Below are positions 26,466 through 36,675 of a stretch of DNA of 64,000 nucleotides, in pieces (position 1 is the stretch's first letter; each line of letters starts with the position of its first letter). The notes under the pieces were generated by a model that searched no databases, was not told the DNA's origin, and saw nothing but the letters and a program-made list of their open reading frames with translations. The translations under genes and the position numbers were made by a program. The DNA is from an uncultured Erythrobacter sp. (GTDB taxonomy: Bacteria; Pseudomonadota; Alphaproteobacteria; Sphingomonadales; Sphingomonadaceae), in assembly GCA_947488755.1 (NCBI GenBank), contig CANLAD010000001.1, forward strand, positions 1,378,247 through 1,442,246. The letters are read 5' to 3'.

Positions 26466-29351
26466 TTGATATGGGGACCACCGATAGCTTTGAATTACCT
26501 GCTGCACCGCGTTCTCGTCTTCGGCTTTTGCGTCGCTTCGTTCCAAATCGCGATTTCCAGTCCGCTTTCGGCACAAGTGGCGACCCCCGAACCGCTATGG
26601 GGCTTCGAGGATAGCGATGTCCCGGTCGATCCGGGCTTCGTCTTCGGGCAGCTCGACAACGGGATGCGGTATATCCTGCGCGAGAACGCGACGCCCGAGG
26701 GCACCGCGCTGGTGCGGATGCGGATCGATTCCGGCTCGCTTGACGAAACCGAAGAAGAGCGCGGGCTGGCGCACTACCTTGAGCACATGGCGTTCAACGG
26801 TTCCGCCGGCATTCCCGAAGGCGAGATGATCAAGCTGCTCGAGCGTGAAGGTCTGGCCTTTGGCGCGGACACCAATGCGGCGACCGGGTACCAGGCGATA
26901 ACCTACATGCTCAATCTGCCGCGCAACGATGCCGATCTGCTGGCGACCGCGCTGATGCTGATGCGCGAGACCGCAAGCGAGCTGACCATTGCGCCCGATG
27001 CGGTCGAGCGTGAGCGCGGCGTAATCCTTGCCGAGCGACGCGACCGGCGCAATTTCGCGCAGCGGGCGCGCGAGGATTCGCTCGAGTTTTCCGCGCCCGG
27101 CGCTCGCTTTGTCGATCGCCTGCCGATCGGCACGCTCGATGTGCTTGAGTGCGCGACGGCGGAGGATCTGCGGGCGCTGTACGAGCGGACTTACACGCCC
27201 GCCAACACCGTGCTGGTGATTGTCGGCGACTTTCCGGTCGAAGCGATGGAACAGGCGATCCGCGAACGCTTTGCCAATTGGCGAGGTGGCCCCGCCCCGG
27301 TCGACCCGGAGACCGGTCCCGTCGACATCACCCGCGCGGGGCTGACCGATATCTATATCGACCCAGCGCTTTCCGAGAGGGTCAGCATCACCCGCTTCGG
27401 CCCGTGGCGCGACCGGCCCGATAACGAGGCCAACCGGCGCGAAGGGCTGCTGCGCGCGGTTGGTTATGGTATCGTCAATCGCCGCCTTGCCCGGCTCGCC
27501 CGCAGCGCCGACGCGCCGTTTCGCGGGGCGCGCTATTCCAGCGGCGATCTGTTCGAAGATGCCCGCAGCACGACTTTGTCGGTGTCCAGCCTCGATGGCG
27601 AATGGCGCGGTGGCGTTTTGGCGGCGGTGCGGGAAGTCAATCAGGCGCTGGTTTTTGGGTTCACGCAGAGCGAAATCGACGAACAGCTCGCCAATATCCG
27701 CACCGCGCTCGAAAACGCGCTAGAAGGCGAAGGGACACGGAGCAACGCCGCTTTGATGGGAGCGGCACTGTCGCTGGTCGGTGACGAGCGCATCCCGACG
27801 CAGGCGCGCTATCGGCTCGATCTGTTCGAAGCGATGCAGGACGAGTTGGTACCCGAGCGGGTACTGAAAGTGCTCAAGGAGGACACAGCGCCGCTCGACA
27901 ACCCTCTTATCCGGTTTCAGGGCCGCACCGCGCCCGAAGGTGGAGAGGATGCGCTGCGCGCCGCTTTCGAAGAGGCACTGGCGCTACCCATCGCCCTGCC
28001 CGAGGATTTGAGCGGAGCCGAGTTCGCCTACACCGATTTCGGCGAGCCGGGTGTGGTGGTTTCCGATGAGCGGGAGGAGCGGCTCGGGTTTCGGTACGTG
28101 ACGTTCGCCAACGGTGTTCGGCTGACACTGAAGCAGACCGACATTCGCGAAGATCGCATCGCCTTCCGGGTCTCGCTCGACGGCGGCAACCTGCTGAACA
28201 CGCGCGAGGATCCGCTGGCGACCTATCTCGTCAGTTCGCTGGCGGCGGGTGGCCTGGGCCTGCACAGCCAGGACGAATTGCAAAGCATTCTCGCCGGGCG
28301 CAGCGTGGGGCTGCGCGTCGCCAATGCTGCCGACACGTTCAGCTTTTCCGGAGGCACCACGCCGCGCGATCTGGCTCTGCAAATGCAGGTTATCGCAGCA
28401 GGGCTGACCGACCCGGGCTATCGGCGCGAGGGGCTGGAGCGGTTCCGGCGCGGGATCGACAATTTTTTCGAGTCCCTCGGAGCCACCCCGGCCAGCGCCT
28501 ATGGCGCGGTACGCGGACGTGTGCTGTCGGGCGGTGATCCGCGGTTCTCGCTGCAACCGCGCGAGGCGTTCTTCGATCTCGACTACATGAAGTTGCAGTC
28601 AGTGATTGGAGACCGGCTGGAGAACGGAGCGCTGGAAATCGCACTGGTCGGCGATTTCGATGAAGACGCAGCGATTGCATCGGTGGCCTCGACTCTCGGC
28701 GCACTCTCGCCGCGCGAAGCCGATTTTCGCCCGCGTGAGGAAAGCCGCATCCGCAGCTTCACAGCGGAGCGCGGCGAAATCGTCGTAACGCATTCCGGAG
28801 AGCCGGATCAGGCTCTCGTGCGCCTAGTCTGGCCGACCCGCGACAACGCAGATTTGCGCGAGACAATCGAGCTCTCGCTGCTCGCACGGGTAATCCAGCT
28901 CGAACTGACCGACCGGTTGCGGGAGCAATTGGGACAGGCCTACACCACCGCCGCCACCAGCAATACGAGCCGCGTCTATCCGGGCTATGGCACGTTCACC
29001 ATCGCCGCGCCGATCGATGCGGGCGAAGTCGAGCCGGTGCGGGCCGTGATAGCGGGCCTGCTGGAAGAATTGCGCGCCGCCCCGCCCGATCCCGATCTGA
29101 TCGAACGCGCCCGACAGCCCCAGCTCGAAGCCTACGACAACGCGCTAAAGACGCTTGGCGGGTGGCTGGCATTGGCCGTCCGGGCACAAAGCGAGCCCGA
29201 CCGGCTCGACCGCTGGTTCGAAGGGCCGGATATCCTGCGCGATATAACACCCGCGGACCTTCAGCGTGTCGCAGAGCGCTATCTGGCGGGCGGTGACGCA
29301 GTTGAGTTTCTCGTCCTGCCCGAAGGCGAAGGGGCGGCGGGAGCCGAATAG
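26466..29351 (+). CDS. M16 family zinc metallopeptidase (PqqL/insulinase type)
   Basis: A 961-residue M16 peptidase with two tandem halves. The inverted zinc motif HYLEH is at residues 103-107 (H103, E106, H107), with the downstream ligand in RGVILAERRDRR-type sequence; the second half lacks this motif, as usual. A hydrophobic N terminus ending in PLSAQ is a likely signal peptide, so it is periplasmic. The start is uncertain: TTG at 26466, or TTG at 26490 with GGGGA upstream. Periplasmic relatives degrade peptides, sometimes with iron uptake systems; the neighbouring TonB receptor is convergent rather than in the same operon. Confidence 0.88.
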   Translation: MIWGPPIALNYLLHRVLVFGFCVASFQIAISSPLSAQVATPEPLWGFEDSDVPVDPGFVFGQLDNGMRYILRENATPEGTALVRMRIDSGSLDETEEERGLAHYLEHMAFNGSAGIPEGEMIKLLEREGLAFGADTNAATGYQAITYMLNLPRNDADLLATALMLMRETASELTIAPDAVERERGVILAERRDRRNFAQRAREDSLEFSAPGARFVDRLPIGTLDVLECATAEDLRALYERTYTPANTVLVIVGDFPVEAMEQAIRERFANWRGGPAPVDPETGPVDITRAGLTDIYIDPALSERVSITRFGPWRDRPDNEANRREGLLRAVGYGIVNRRLARLARSADAPFRGARYSSGDLFEDARSTTLSVSSLDGEWRGGVLAAVREVNQALVFGFTQSEIDEQLANIRTALENALEGEGTRSNAALMGAALSLVGDERIPTQARYRLDLFEAMQDELVPERVLKVLKEDTAPLDNPLIRFQGRTAPEGGEDALRAAFEEALALPIALPEDLSGAEFAYTDFGEPGVVVSDEREERLGFRYVTFANGVRLTLKQTDIREDRIAFRVSLDGGNLLNTREDPLATYLVSSLAAGGLGLHSQDELQSILAGRSVGLRVANAADTFSFSGGTTPRDLALQMQVIAAGLTDPGYRREGLERFRRGIDNFFESLGATPASAYGAVRGRVLSGGDPRFSLQPREAFFDLDYMKLQSVIGDRLENGALEIALVGDFDEDAAIASVASTLGALSPREADFRPREESRIRSFTAERGEIVVTHSGEPDQALVRLVWPTRDNADLRETIELSLLARVIQLELTDRLREQLGQAYTTAATSNTSRVYPGYGTFTIAAPIDAGEVEPVRAVIAGLLEELRAAPPDPDLIERARQPQLEAYDNALKTLGGWLALAVRAQSEPDRLDRWFEGPDILRDITPADLQRVAERYLAGGDAVEFLVLPEGEGAAGAE

Positions 29352-29383
29352 TTCGCGGGCGCTCCGCCGCCGCCCTCGCGCGA

Positions 29384-31603
29384 TCAGTACCGGAAACTCA
29401 CCGCCGCGCCGATTAAGCGCGGATCATTGAGGAAGGCGGTGTTGTTGTTGAAGTCGATAACGCCCTGCACGTTCTGTTCGTTGGTGATGTTACGCGCGAA
29501 AACGGACAGTTCGTACTGGCCGTCATTCCCGCGATAGCCCCCGCGCAAACCGCCCTCGATCCGGCTGTCGGCGTTGAATTCCTCGCTTTCGTAAAGCAGG
29601 AAGTTCGTCTCTCCCAGATACACCCAGTCGGTGAAGACGAAGATTTCGCCGTCATCGCCCACCGGCAGCGCGTACTCGGCGGTGAAGTCGCCGCTCCATT
29701 CCGGCGCATTGGGGAACGGGTTGCCATCGACCAGCGCGCGGGTCGTGTCATTGATCTCAGTCGTCGGATCGGTGACGGTGCACTGCGCGCAGATGCCGAC
29801 CGCGAGGTTTTCGTCATTGATCTGCGTGTCGTTGTAGGCGACCCCCAAAGTCACCTGGAATTCCGGCGTGATCTGGAATGCCGTGTCGAGTTCGAACCCG
29901 TAAGCCTCACCCTCGTTAGCGTTGATCAACTGGACGAGGTTGCCGTCGCCACCCACGGCGGTGAACTGCGGATCGTCGACCGTGTAGTAGAACGCCGCAC
30001 CGTTGATGCGGATGCGGCGGTCGGCCAGCTCGCTCTTGAAGCCTACCTCATAGCTGGTGATATCCTCGGACTGAGCGACGCTGGGCGGCGAGAAGAATGC
30101 AACATCGCGGCCCTGAATGGTCGGTGCGCGGAAGGCGTTGGCGACGCGGGCGTAAAGGCTGGCGCCGGTCGCGACGTCGGCAAAGACACTCACGTCCCAG
30201 TCGATCTGGTCATCCTGAACCGAAACCGGCTGCGGCGCGGCGCCGGATACGACGATGAAATCCTTCTCATCGTCGGAATAACGCAGGCCCCCGGCGACGC
30301 GCAGCATCTCGGTAAGCTGATAGGAGATCTGTCCGAACACCGCCCAGGCATCGTTGGTGTGGTTGACAGTAACGGGCGGCGGGAAGTCGAAACCCACGGT
30401 CGTCACGTCGAAATCGGACTCGAAGAAGAACGCCCCGACCTGCCATGTGAGCGGACCGTCGCCATTGGACGCAAGCCGCACTTCCTGCGTGAACTGTTCG
30501 AGATCGATCGAATCCTGCGTGTCGGAAGGGAACGGGATGAAGCCCGGCCCCGTCACGAGGTTACCGCCGTCAATATCGCCGCGGCTGAAGCCTTCGCTTT
30601 CCCAATAGCCGGTGATCGAGGTCAAGGTGGCCGCGTCGAACTCATAATCGAGCTTCAGCGATGCGCCGAATTGCTGGTACTCCGCCGGGTTGCCGCCGCC
30701 CGCATCATAGAACACGGTGTCGCGGTCGAGATCGTCACGCAGGTCATTGTCGCCCACGGTGATGGCGTTGGCACGGAAGAAGGTCGAGCTGCCGTCGAGA
30801 TCGCGGTATTGAACGGTGGCGAGCGCAGACAGGCGATTGTCCGCATCCGGGGTAAGAAGCACTTGCCCGCGAACGGCGAAATCGGTGTACCCGCCCAGCA
30901 CGTCATCTTCGCCGGTAAAGCCATTGGAAATCCAGTCGCCGCGATCCTGGAGTTGCGCGGAAACGCGGAAGGCCAGAACGTCATCGACGATGCCGCCGTC
31001 GACCGCGCCGTTGAAGGTGAACGTGTCGAGCGAGGCATACGACAGACCGGCACTTACGCTGGGTGTGAAGTCCGGCTTGACCGTGTCGATCTTGACGATC
31101 CCGGCCGGCGTGTTGCGCCCGAACAGCGTGCCCTGCGGCCCGCGCAGCACTTCGATTCTTTCGACGTCGAAGATCGGGAAGCTCTTGAGCGTCACGTTCT
31201 CAAGAACAATGTCGTCCATGATGACCGAGACCGGCTGCGAGGCGGCAAGGTCGAAATCGGTGTTGCCAAGGCCGCGAATATAAAAGCGCGGCGCGACCCG
31301 ACCGTTGGAGCTTTCGACGTTCAGGCCCGGAACCTGTCCGGCAAGCGCGGTGTTATCGGCGGCGGCGGCGAAGATATTATCGATGCGCTGCTGGCCGAGA
31401 ACGTCGGCGCTGATCGCGACGTCCTGCAGGTTCTCCTCGCGCCGATTGGCGGTGACGATGATCGCGCCAAGACCCTCATCCTCCGCGACCACATCTGCGT
31501 CGGCGTCCTGCGCAGCGGCTGGTGAGGCGGCTGCGACGGTAGCGGCGGCCAGGATTGTAGACGTCGTCCAGACACGGCGAATTGTGACGATGCGATGCGA
31601 CAT
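29384..31603 (-). CDS. TonB-dependent receptor
   Basis: A 739-residue outer membrane receptor. A signal peptide ends in SPAAAQD; the TonB box-like IIVTANRREENLQDV follows; the plug has FYIRGLGNTDFD and VERIEVLRGPQGTLFGRNTPAGIV; the barrel ends with the aromatic VSFRY. This is the sphingomonad-type TonB receptor group, whose substrates include siderophores, carbohydrates and aromatic compounds. None can be assigned here. Nothing of note lies in the 270 bases between it and purS except the two divergent promoters. Confidence 0.93.
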   Translation of the reverse strand: MSHRIVTIRRVWTTSTILAAATVAAASPAAAQDADADVVAEDEGLGAIIVTANRREENLQDVAISADVLGQQRIDNIFAAAADNTALAGQVPGLNVESSNGRVAPRFYIRGLGNTDFDLAASQPVSVIMDDIVLENVTLKSFPIFDVERIEVLRGPQGTLFGRNTPAGIVKIDTVKPDFTPSVSAGLSYASLDTFTFNGAVDGGIVDDVLAFRVSAQLQDRGDWISNGFTGEDDVLGGYTDFAVRGQVLLTPDADNRLSALATVQYRDLDGSSTFFRANAITVGDNDLRDDLDRDTVFYDAGGGNPAEYQQFGASLKLDYEFDAATLTSITGYWESEGFSRGDIDGGNLVTGPGFIPFPSDTQDSIDLEQFTQEVRLASNGDGPLTWQVGAFFFESDFDVTTVGFDFPPPVTVNHTNDAWAVFGQISYQLTEMLRVAGGLRYSDDEKDFIVVSGAAPQPVSVQDDQIDWDVSVFADVATGASLYARVANAFRAPTIQGRDVAFFSPPSVAQSEDITSYEVGFKSELADRRIRINGAAFYYTVDDPQFTAVGGDGNLVQLINANEGEAYGFELDTAFQITPEFQVTLGVAYNDTQINDENLAVGICAQCTVTDPTTEINDTTRALVDGNPFPNAPEWSGDFTAEYALPVGDDGEIFVFTDWVYLGETNFLLYESEEFNADSRIEGGLRGGYRGNDGQYELSVFARNITNEQNVQGVIDFNNNTAFLNDPRLIGAAVSFRY

Positions 31604-31873
31604 GGGAAGCCCCTACTTGATGGCGACGAACGACGGAAGCGGGATGCAGTCTGACCGTTCGCAGCGGCGATGGCGAGTTCGCAAGTGCAACATTCGAAGG
31701 AAAAGCGCAGGCGTTCCGTCGGGTTTGGCGGCATTGTTGCAATCTGGTTACACAGTGGATTGCGCAGTGGCAGCTCAGCATGACGGCGAATTGTCTGATC
31801 GGGACCGATTGCGGGGAACCGCCGGGCAGGCTAGATCGCGCGGCGAATCCATCGCCATAGCAGGATCGCACGC

Positions 31874-32124
31874 ATGAACGTTCGCATCACCGTCCGCCTG
31901 AAACCCGGCGTTCTCGATCCCCAAGGACGGGCCGTGCACCACTCGCTCGATGGCCTCGGCTTCGACGGGGTTGAGGACGTGCGGATCGGACGCATAATCG
32001 ACATGCAGGTCGCCGATGGGACGGGCGAGGATACCTTGCGAAAGATGTGCGAACAGCTGCTCGCCAACACCGTGATCGAGGATTACGCGATCGAGATAGT
32101 CGATACTGCAAAGGCGCCCGCCTG

Positions 32125-32125
<1 letters not shown>
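31874..32125 (+). CDS. purS: Phosphoribosylformylglycinamidine synthase subunit PurS
   Basis: An 83-residue small subunit of the three-part FGAM synthetase, beginning [21 protein letters not shown] and containing [16 protein letters not shown]. It forms a complex with PurQ and PurL in purine synthesis. It overlaps purQ by one base (TGATG). purL is not in the window. Confidence 0.94.
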
Positions 32126-32814
<689 letters not shown>

Positions 32815-32827
32815 GAGCGCGCCGAAC

Positions 32828-35221
32828 TTACGCCGACAGCTTCTTCTCGCCGCGTCGCATTGCTTCGGCGTGCCGTATCTCGATCGGCGAGGTGAAGAGC
32901 TGGCGGGCGTCGTCGTTCGACATCGGGCGGCCGAAATAGAACCCCTGAATCTTGTCGCAGCCCAGATTGCGGATCAGCTCGGCCTCGTCTGCGTCCTCCA
33001 CGCCCTCGGCGACCGTCGTCATCTTCATGCTCTTGGCCATCGCGACGACCGCGTTGATGATCGCCAGGCTCTCACTGCTGCCCTGCGCCGCGCCCTGCAC
33101 GAAGGTGCGATCGACCTTGATCGTGGAGAAGCTCAATTTGCGCAGATAGCCAAGCGATGAATAGCCGGTGCCGAAATCGTCGAGGGCGATCGAGCACCCC
33201 AGAGCCATCACATCCTCCAGCGCCTTGCGGGCGATATCCGCATCCTTGACGAAGATGCTTTCGGTCACTTCGACCTCCAGCCGCTCTGGCTTGAGCCCGC
33301 TGGCGTTGAGCGAATCGATGACTTCCTGATGGAAATCAGGTTCGAGCAATTGTTCAGGCGAAACGTTGACGTTGACCTTGATGTGGTCGGGCCAGCTACG
33401 CGCTTCGAAGCACGCCTGGCGCAGCACCCAGCGCCCGATCGGGACGATCAGCCTTGTATCTTCGGCCACCGGAATGAATTTGCCCGGACTGACGAAGCCG
33501 TGCTCGGCGCTGTTCCAGCGCACCAGTGCTTCGAAGCTGACGATGTTCTCGTTCCGCGCGTCGACCACCGGCTGGTAATGCAACACGAATTCATCGAGGC
33601 CGAGCGCCTTGCGCAGGCTCGCTTCAAGCTGACGCCGCTCTTCGGCGGAGGCGTGGAGGGCCTGCTCGAACTTGCGATATTCGCCGCCGCCCATGTCCTT
33701 CGCCTGGTACAGCGCGAGGTCGGCGTTGCGCATCAATTCCTCGACCGTGCTGCCATCGCGCGGGCCGATCGCGGAGCCGACGCTGGCTCCGACATACAGC
33801 GTGTGATGGTCGACATGGTAGGGTTCGGACAGCGATTCGATGATCTTCTTGGCAATGTCCTGAAGCGTGCCCGGCTGGGTCGCATCCTTCACCACGATTG
33901 CGAACTCGTCGCCGCCCAGCCGCCCGACGGTCGCGTTCTCGTCCATCAAGACCTGCAACCGAGCCGATACCTGCGCGAGCAACCGGTCGCCGGTCATGTG
34001 GCCGAGCGAGTCGTTCACCGCCTTGAACCGATCGAGATCGATCATCATCAGCGCGCAGCGCGATCGCCATTGGGTCGCATCGGCCAGCGCCTTGTCCAGC
34101 GCTTCGGTCAGTTGCAGACGGTTCGGCAGCGAGGTGAGCGTGTCGAACCGCGCCAGATAGGCGATCTTCTCGCTCGAACGGCGCTGTTCGGTGACATCGG
34201 AGCCGACGCCGCGCATGCCGATAAACTTCCCGCGCTCGTCGCGAACCGGGCGACCCGACAGCTCGAACCAGCGTTCTTGCCCCCTGATCGACACCTCGAC
34301 CGTGAGCGAGGAAAACGGCTCGCGATAGTGCAGCTTTTCCGCCAGTTCGCGCAAGGAGAGCGGCACCGCACTTTCGTCCCAGCGCTGGTTGGTCAGGAAG
34401 TCCATGAACGGCTTTCCCTCAATCTCGGCCTGCGTGGATTCGAGCGCAAAGGCGAGGCGTGGACTTACCGAAACCAGGCGCCGACGCGGATCGATTTCCC
34501 ACAGCCAGTCGGCTTCGCTCTCTTCAAATTCGCGCAACAGGAGCTGAACGACCTGCTCCTTTTCCGCCACCGAATTCTCAGCCAATCGCGCAGCGAGATA
34601 GGTGCGCCCCACCTCCAGCGTCCCCAGCGCGGTAATCACGCCGAACACCGCGAGCGCGGCCGCGACATGGTATTGCTCGAACACCAGCGCCTGCACAACG
34701 GCGGCGGCCGCCACGATCCCGGTAAAGCCGATGATGCTGAGCGGCGAAGTGGTGTAAAAATACACCGAGCCAGCCATCAGCAGCAGCGCAACCACCATCA
34801 GCCCGACGAATTGCGCAAAACTCCCGCTGGGCGCGAAGAACAGGATCGCCGCAGCCCACAATACGCCCGACATGATCGATGTTTTCGAAAGTTCGAGGAA
34901 CTGCGCGCTCGAGACCTCCACGCGCCCCGATTCGGAGAATTCCCGGTCGAGCTTCGCACCGCGGATCTGAACCATCAGCAGCGCCGCTATCCACACGGCA
35001 ACCCAGGCCGCGCCCACTGTTCCGAGATAGATCTGTGCGACGAACAGGCTCATGACTGCATGAGAGTAAACGCGGTAAAAAGTCCGTTTGGCGAGCGCTG
35101 CGTATTGCAGGCCGCGCAGGCGCGACCAGTCGATCTCGCCCTCGTCCGAAAGACCGAGCACGGCGACGATCGGCAGGCTGTCCGCGAGGGCTCGCGACCC
35201 GGATGAAGATGTCTCGCTCAC
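32828..35221 (-). CDS. Membrane PAS-GGDEF-EAL cyclic di-GMP protein
   Basis: A 797-residue protein. Residues 55-205 hold five or six membrane segments, about 225-345 a PAS domain with its C-terminal cap (GMRGVGSDVTEQRR), then GGDEF with intact GRLGGDEFAIVV (about 428-439) and EAL with intact FEALVRW (about 560), DDFGTGYSS and KVDRTFV. Both catalytic signatures look complete, so it could make or break cyclic di-GMP depending on the signal. The signal sensed by the PAS or membrane part is unknown. It is transcribed from the 354-base intergenic region that also holds a possible LexA box. Confidence 0.92.
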   Translation of the reverse strand: MSETSSSGSRALADSLPIVAVLGLSDEGEIDWSRLRGLQYAALAKRTFYRVYSHAVMSLFVAQIYLGTVGAAWVAVWIAALLMVQIRGAKLDREFSESGRVEVSSAQFLELSKTSIMSGVLWAAAILFFAPSGSFAQFVGLMVVALLLMAGSVYFYTTSPLSIIGFTGIVAAAAVVQALVFEQYHVAAALAVFGVITALGTLEVGRTYLAARLAENSVAEKEQVVQLLLREFEESEADWLWEIDPRRRLVSVSPRLAFALESTQAEIEGKPFMDFLTNQRWDESAVPLSLRELAEKLHYREPFSSLTVEVSIRGQERWFELSGRPVRDERGKFIGMRGVGSDVTEQRRSSEKIAYLARFDTLTSLPNRLQLTEALDKALADATQWRSRCALMMIDLDRFKAVNDSLGHMTGDRLLAQVSARLQVLMDENATVGRLGGDEFAIVVKDATQPGTLQDIAKKIIESLSEPYHVDHHTLYVGASVGSAIGPRDGSTVEELMRNADLALYQAKDMGGGEYRKFEQALHASAEERRQLEASLRKALGLDEFVLHYQPVVDARNENIVSFEALVRWNSAEHGFVSPGKFIPVAEDTRLIVPIGRWVLRQACFEARSWPDHIKVNVNVSPEQLLEPDFHQEVIDSLNASGLKPERLEVEVTESIFVKDADIARKALEDVMALGCSIALDDFGTGYSSLGYLRKLSFSTIKVDRTFVQGAAQGSSESLAIINAVVAMAKSMKMTTVAEGVEDADEAELIRNLGCDKIQGFYFGRPMSNDDARQLFTSPIEIRHAEAMRRGEKKLSA

Positions 35222-35575
35222 GCGGCGAAGCGTTAACCTGCAAAGGTTTCAGCGTGGTAAAACTAACTTGCGCTGTCGCGAGACAAAAAAGTCTTTCCAC
35301 CATTCAACGTTAACCTCCGGTTTCTGCGCTGTCGGGTGACAATATAGTTCTTACGTTTTCGTGGTAGAAATAGAACAAATGCAGAACACGTGGAGGAACG
35401 CGCGTGTTTTGAGACAATGAATATCGTTCATTTCATGGGTCGGCATGACTTCGCTTTGGCCCGCTTTTTCAAAGGTTTACAAGCTAACTATCGCGAATGA
35501 CGTGATCCCCCGCTGGAATTAGATCTGGGCCGCTTTTTGTGATGTTAATGTCGGCGGGAGTGATCTGGATCGCGC
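35222..35575. other. 354-base intergenic region before the GGDEF/EAL gene
   Basis: No long gene. It holds the GGDEF/EAL promoter side, two copies of GTTAACCT (35232 and 35309), each followed by TGCGCTGTCG (35269 and 35325), the GAAC-N7-GAAC site at 35373, and a 27-codon open frame at 35417-35500 reading MNIVHFMGRHDFALARFF and onwards. That frame has no convincing ribosome site. The rest shows nothing I recognise. Confidence 0.5.
35373..35387. promoter_or_regulatory. Possible LexA (SOS) box, GAAC-N7-GAAC
   Basis: GAACAAATGCAGAAC fits the alphaproteobacterial LexA direct repeat (GTTC-N7-GTTC on the other strand), with a third GAAC 12 bases on at 35396. It is about 150 bases before the GGDEF/EAL start and 30 bases before a 27-codon open frame. 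About one such match is expected by chance in 64 kb, so the position in a promoter region is the only support. Confidence 0.35.
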
Positions 35576-36586
35576 TCAATTTTCAAGGAAGCTCTGGAGA
35601 CCTCTTGCCACGCAGCCAGTGGCATTGTCGGCTACGATTACCGGGACGCCGCACTCGCGCGCAATTGCATCAGCCAGAAAACTCGCGCAGACTCCGCCCC
35701 CGGTCGCTATAATTCTCTCGTCGAGCAGATCGGCAGCCAGATCCGGGGATAATTCACTCAGAACAGCTCGGGTCGCCTCTGCAAATCTCGCGAAATGTTT
35801 ATCGAAGACCGGATTGAACGCCGATGCTTGCAAAGTAAGTGTCCCGGGTGTGCCTGTTCGAAGATCGCGACCTTTCACCGTCATGATATCTTCGATGGAC
35901 GAGGATCCGTGTGTCCGCGACGAAAGTTCCCGTTTGAGTCTCTCCGCCGTAAGTCTGCCGATCAAAAAATGATGCTTCGTTTGTAGGTATTCCAGCAAGG
36001 CTTCATCGAGACTTTGGCCGCCCATGCGGACCGAACGGGTCTTGCATTGTCCGTCCATGGAGAAAACCGCGATTTCGGTCGTTCCTGCGCCGCACTCGAC
36101 AATCATGGACGCGCGCGCCTCACTGACGGGCAACCCGGCCCCGACCGCAGCGGCAAAGGGTTCGCGAATTAATTCGACCTGGCCGAGCCCGGCATCGCTG
36201 GCAGCAGCAAGCAGCGCACTCGCTTCTGCTTTTGTCGCGTCTGCCGGAAGGCCGATTAAGGCCCGAGGCCGAAATCGGCGAGCTTTTCCCCCTATCGAGG
36301 CGAGACCGTGTGCCAACAGGGCACCGGTTGCTTCGATATCCTGAAGGACGCCCCTCGCCAGCGGACGACGGACGCTGAACGCCTTCGGAACCCGGTCCAC
36401 CATCGCTAGGACCTCTTTCCCCGCCGCCATGAAGCCAGAACGGCCGTGGAGTTCGTGAAAACAACAGAGCGAAGGTTCATCGAAAATGCACCCCTCCCCT
36501 CGAACAACCAAGCGCGTGTTGGCGGTTCCCAGGTCGATGGCGAGATCCGGCTTCTGCCAGCGTGCAAGAGTAGGAAAATTGATCAT
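35576..36586 (-). CDS. Divergent MreB-like actin-family protein
   Basis: A 336-residue protein with the MreB order of motifs: phosphate 1 loop DLAIDLGTANTRLVV (residues 14-28), RPLARGVLQDIEAT, LIREPFAAAVGAGLPV, phosphate 2 loop MIVECGAGTTEIAVFSMDG, and the adenosine motif IIATGGGVCAS near the C terminus. True MreB has VDIGGGTTEV where this has VECGAGTTEI, and the linker regions are diverged, so it is a paralogue rather than the main shape protein. It has no mreC or mreD partner and is placed beside NnrS genes. Its role is unknown. The ATG reads MINFPTLARWQ. Confidence 0.8.
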   Translation of the reverse strand: MINFPTLARWQKPDLAIDLGTANTRLVVRGEGCIFDEPSLCCFHELHGRSGFMAAGKEVLAMVDRVPKAFSVRRPLARGVLQDIEATGALLAHGLASIGGKARRFRPRALIGLPADATKAEASALLAAASDAGLGQVELIREPFAAAVGAGLPVSEARASMIVECGAGTTEIAVFSMDGQCKTRSVRMGGQSLDEALLEYLQTKHHFLIGRLTAERLKRELSSRTHGSSSIEDIMTVKGRDLRTGTPGTLTLQASAFNPVFDKHFARFAEATRAVLSELSPDLAADLLDERIIATGGGVCASFLADAIARECGVPVIVADNATGCVARGLQSFLEN

Positions 36587-36675
36587 CGAGAGACCTTAGA
36601 CCTTCGTGATGCGGATGTCGCTGTCATTTGTCTTCGGCTAAACCGTACACCAAAGTGCAAGATGGCGGGTTGATC

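Noticed and set aside
33329..35206. 625-codon forward open frame opposite the GGDEF/EAL gene
   Set aside because: Low-complexity Arg/His/Gln-rich translation. The reverse strand has intact GGDEF and EAL signatures.
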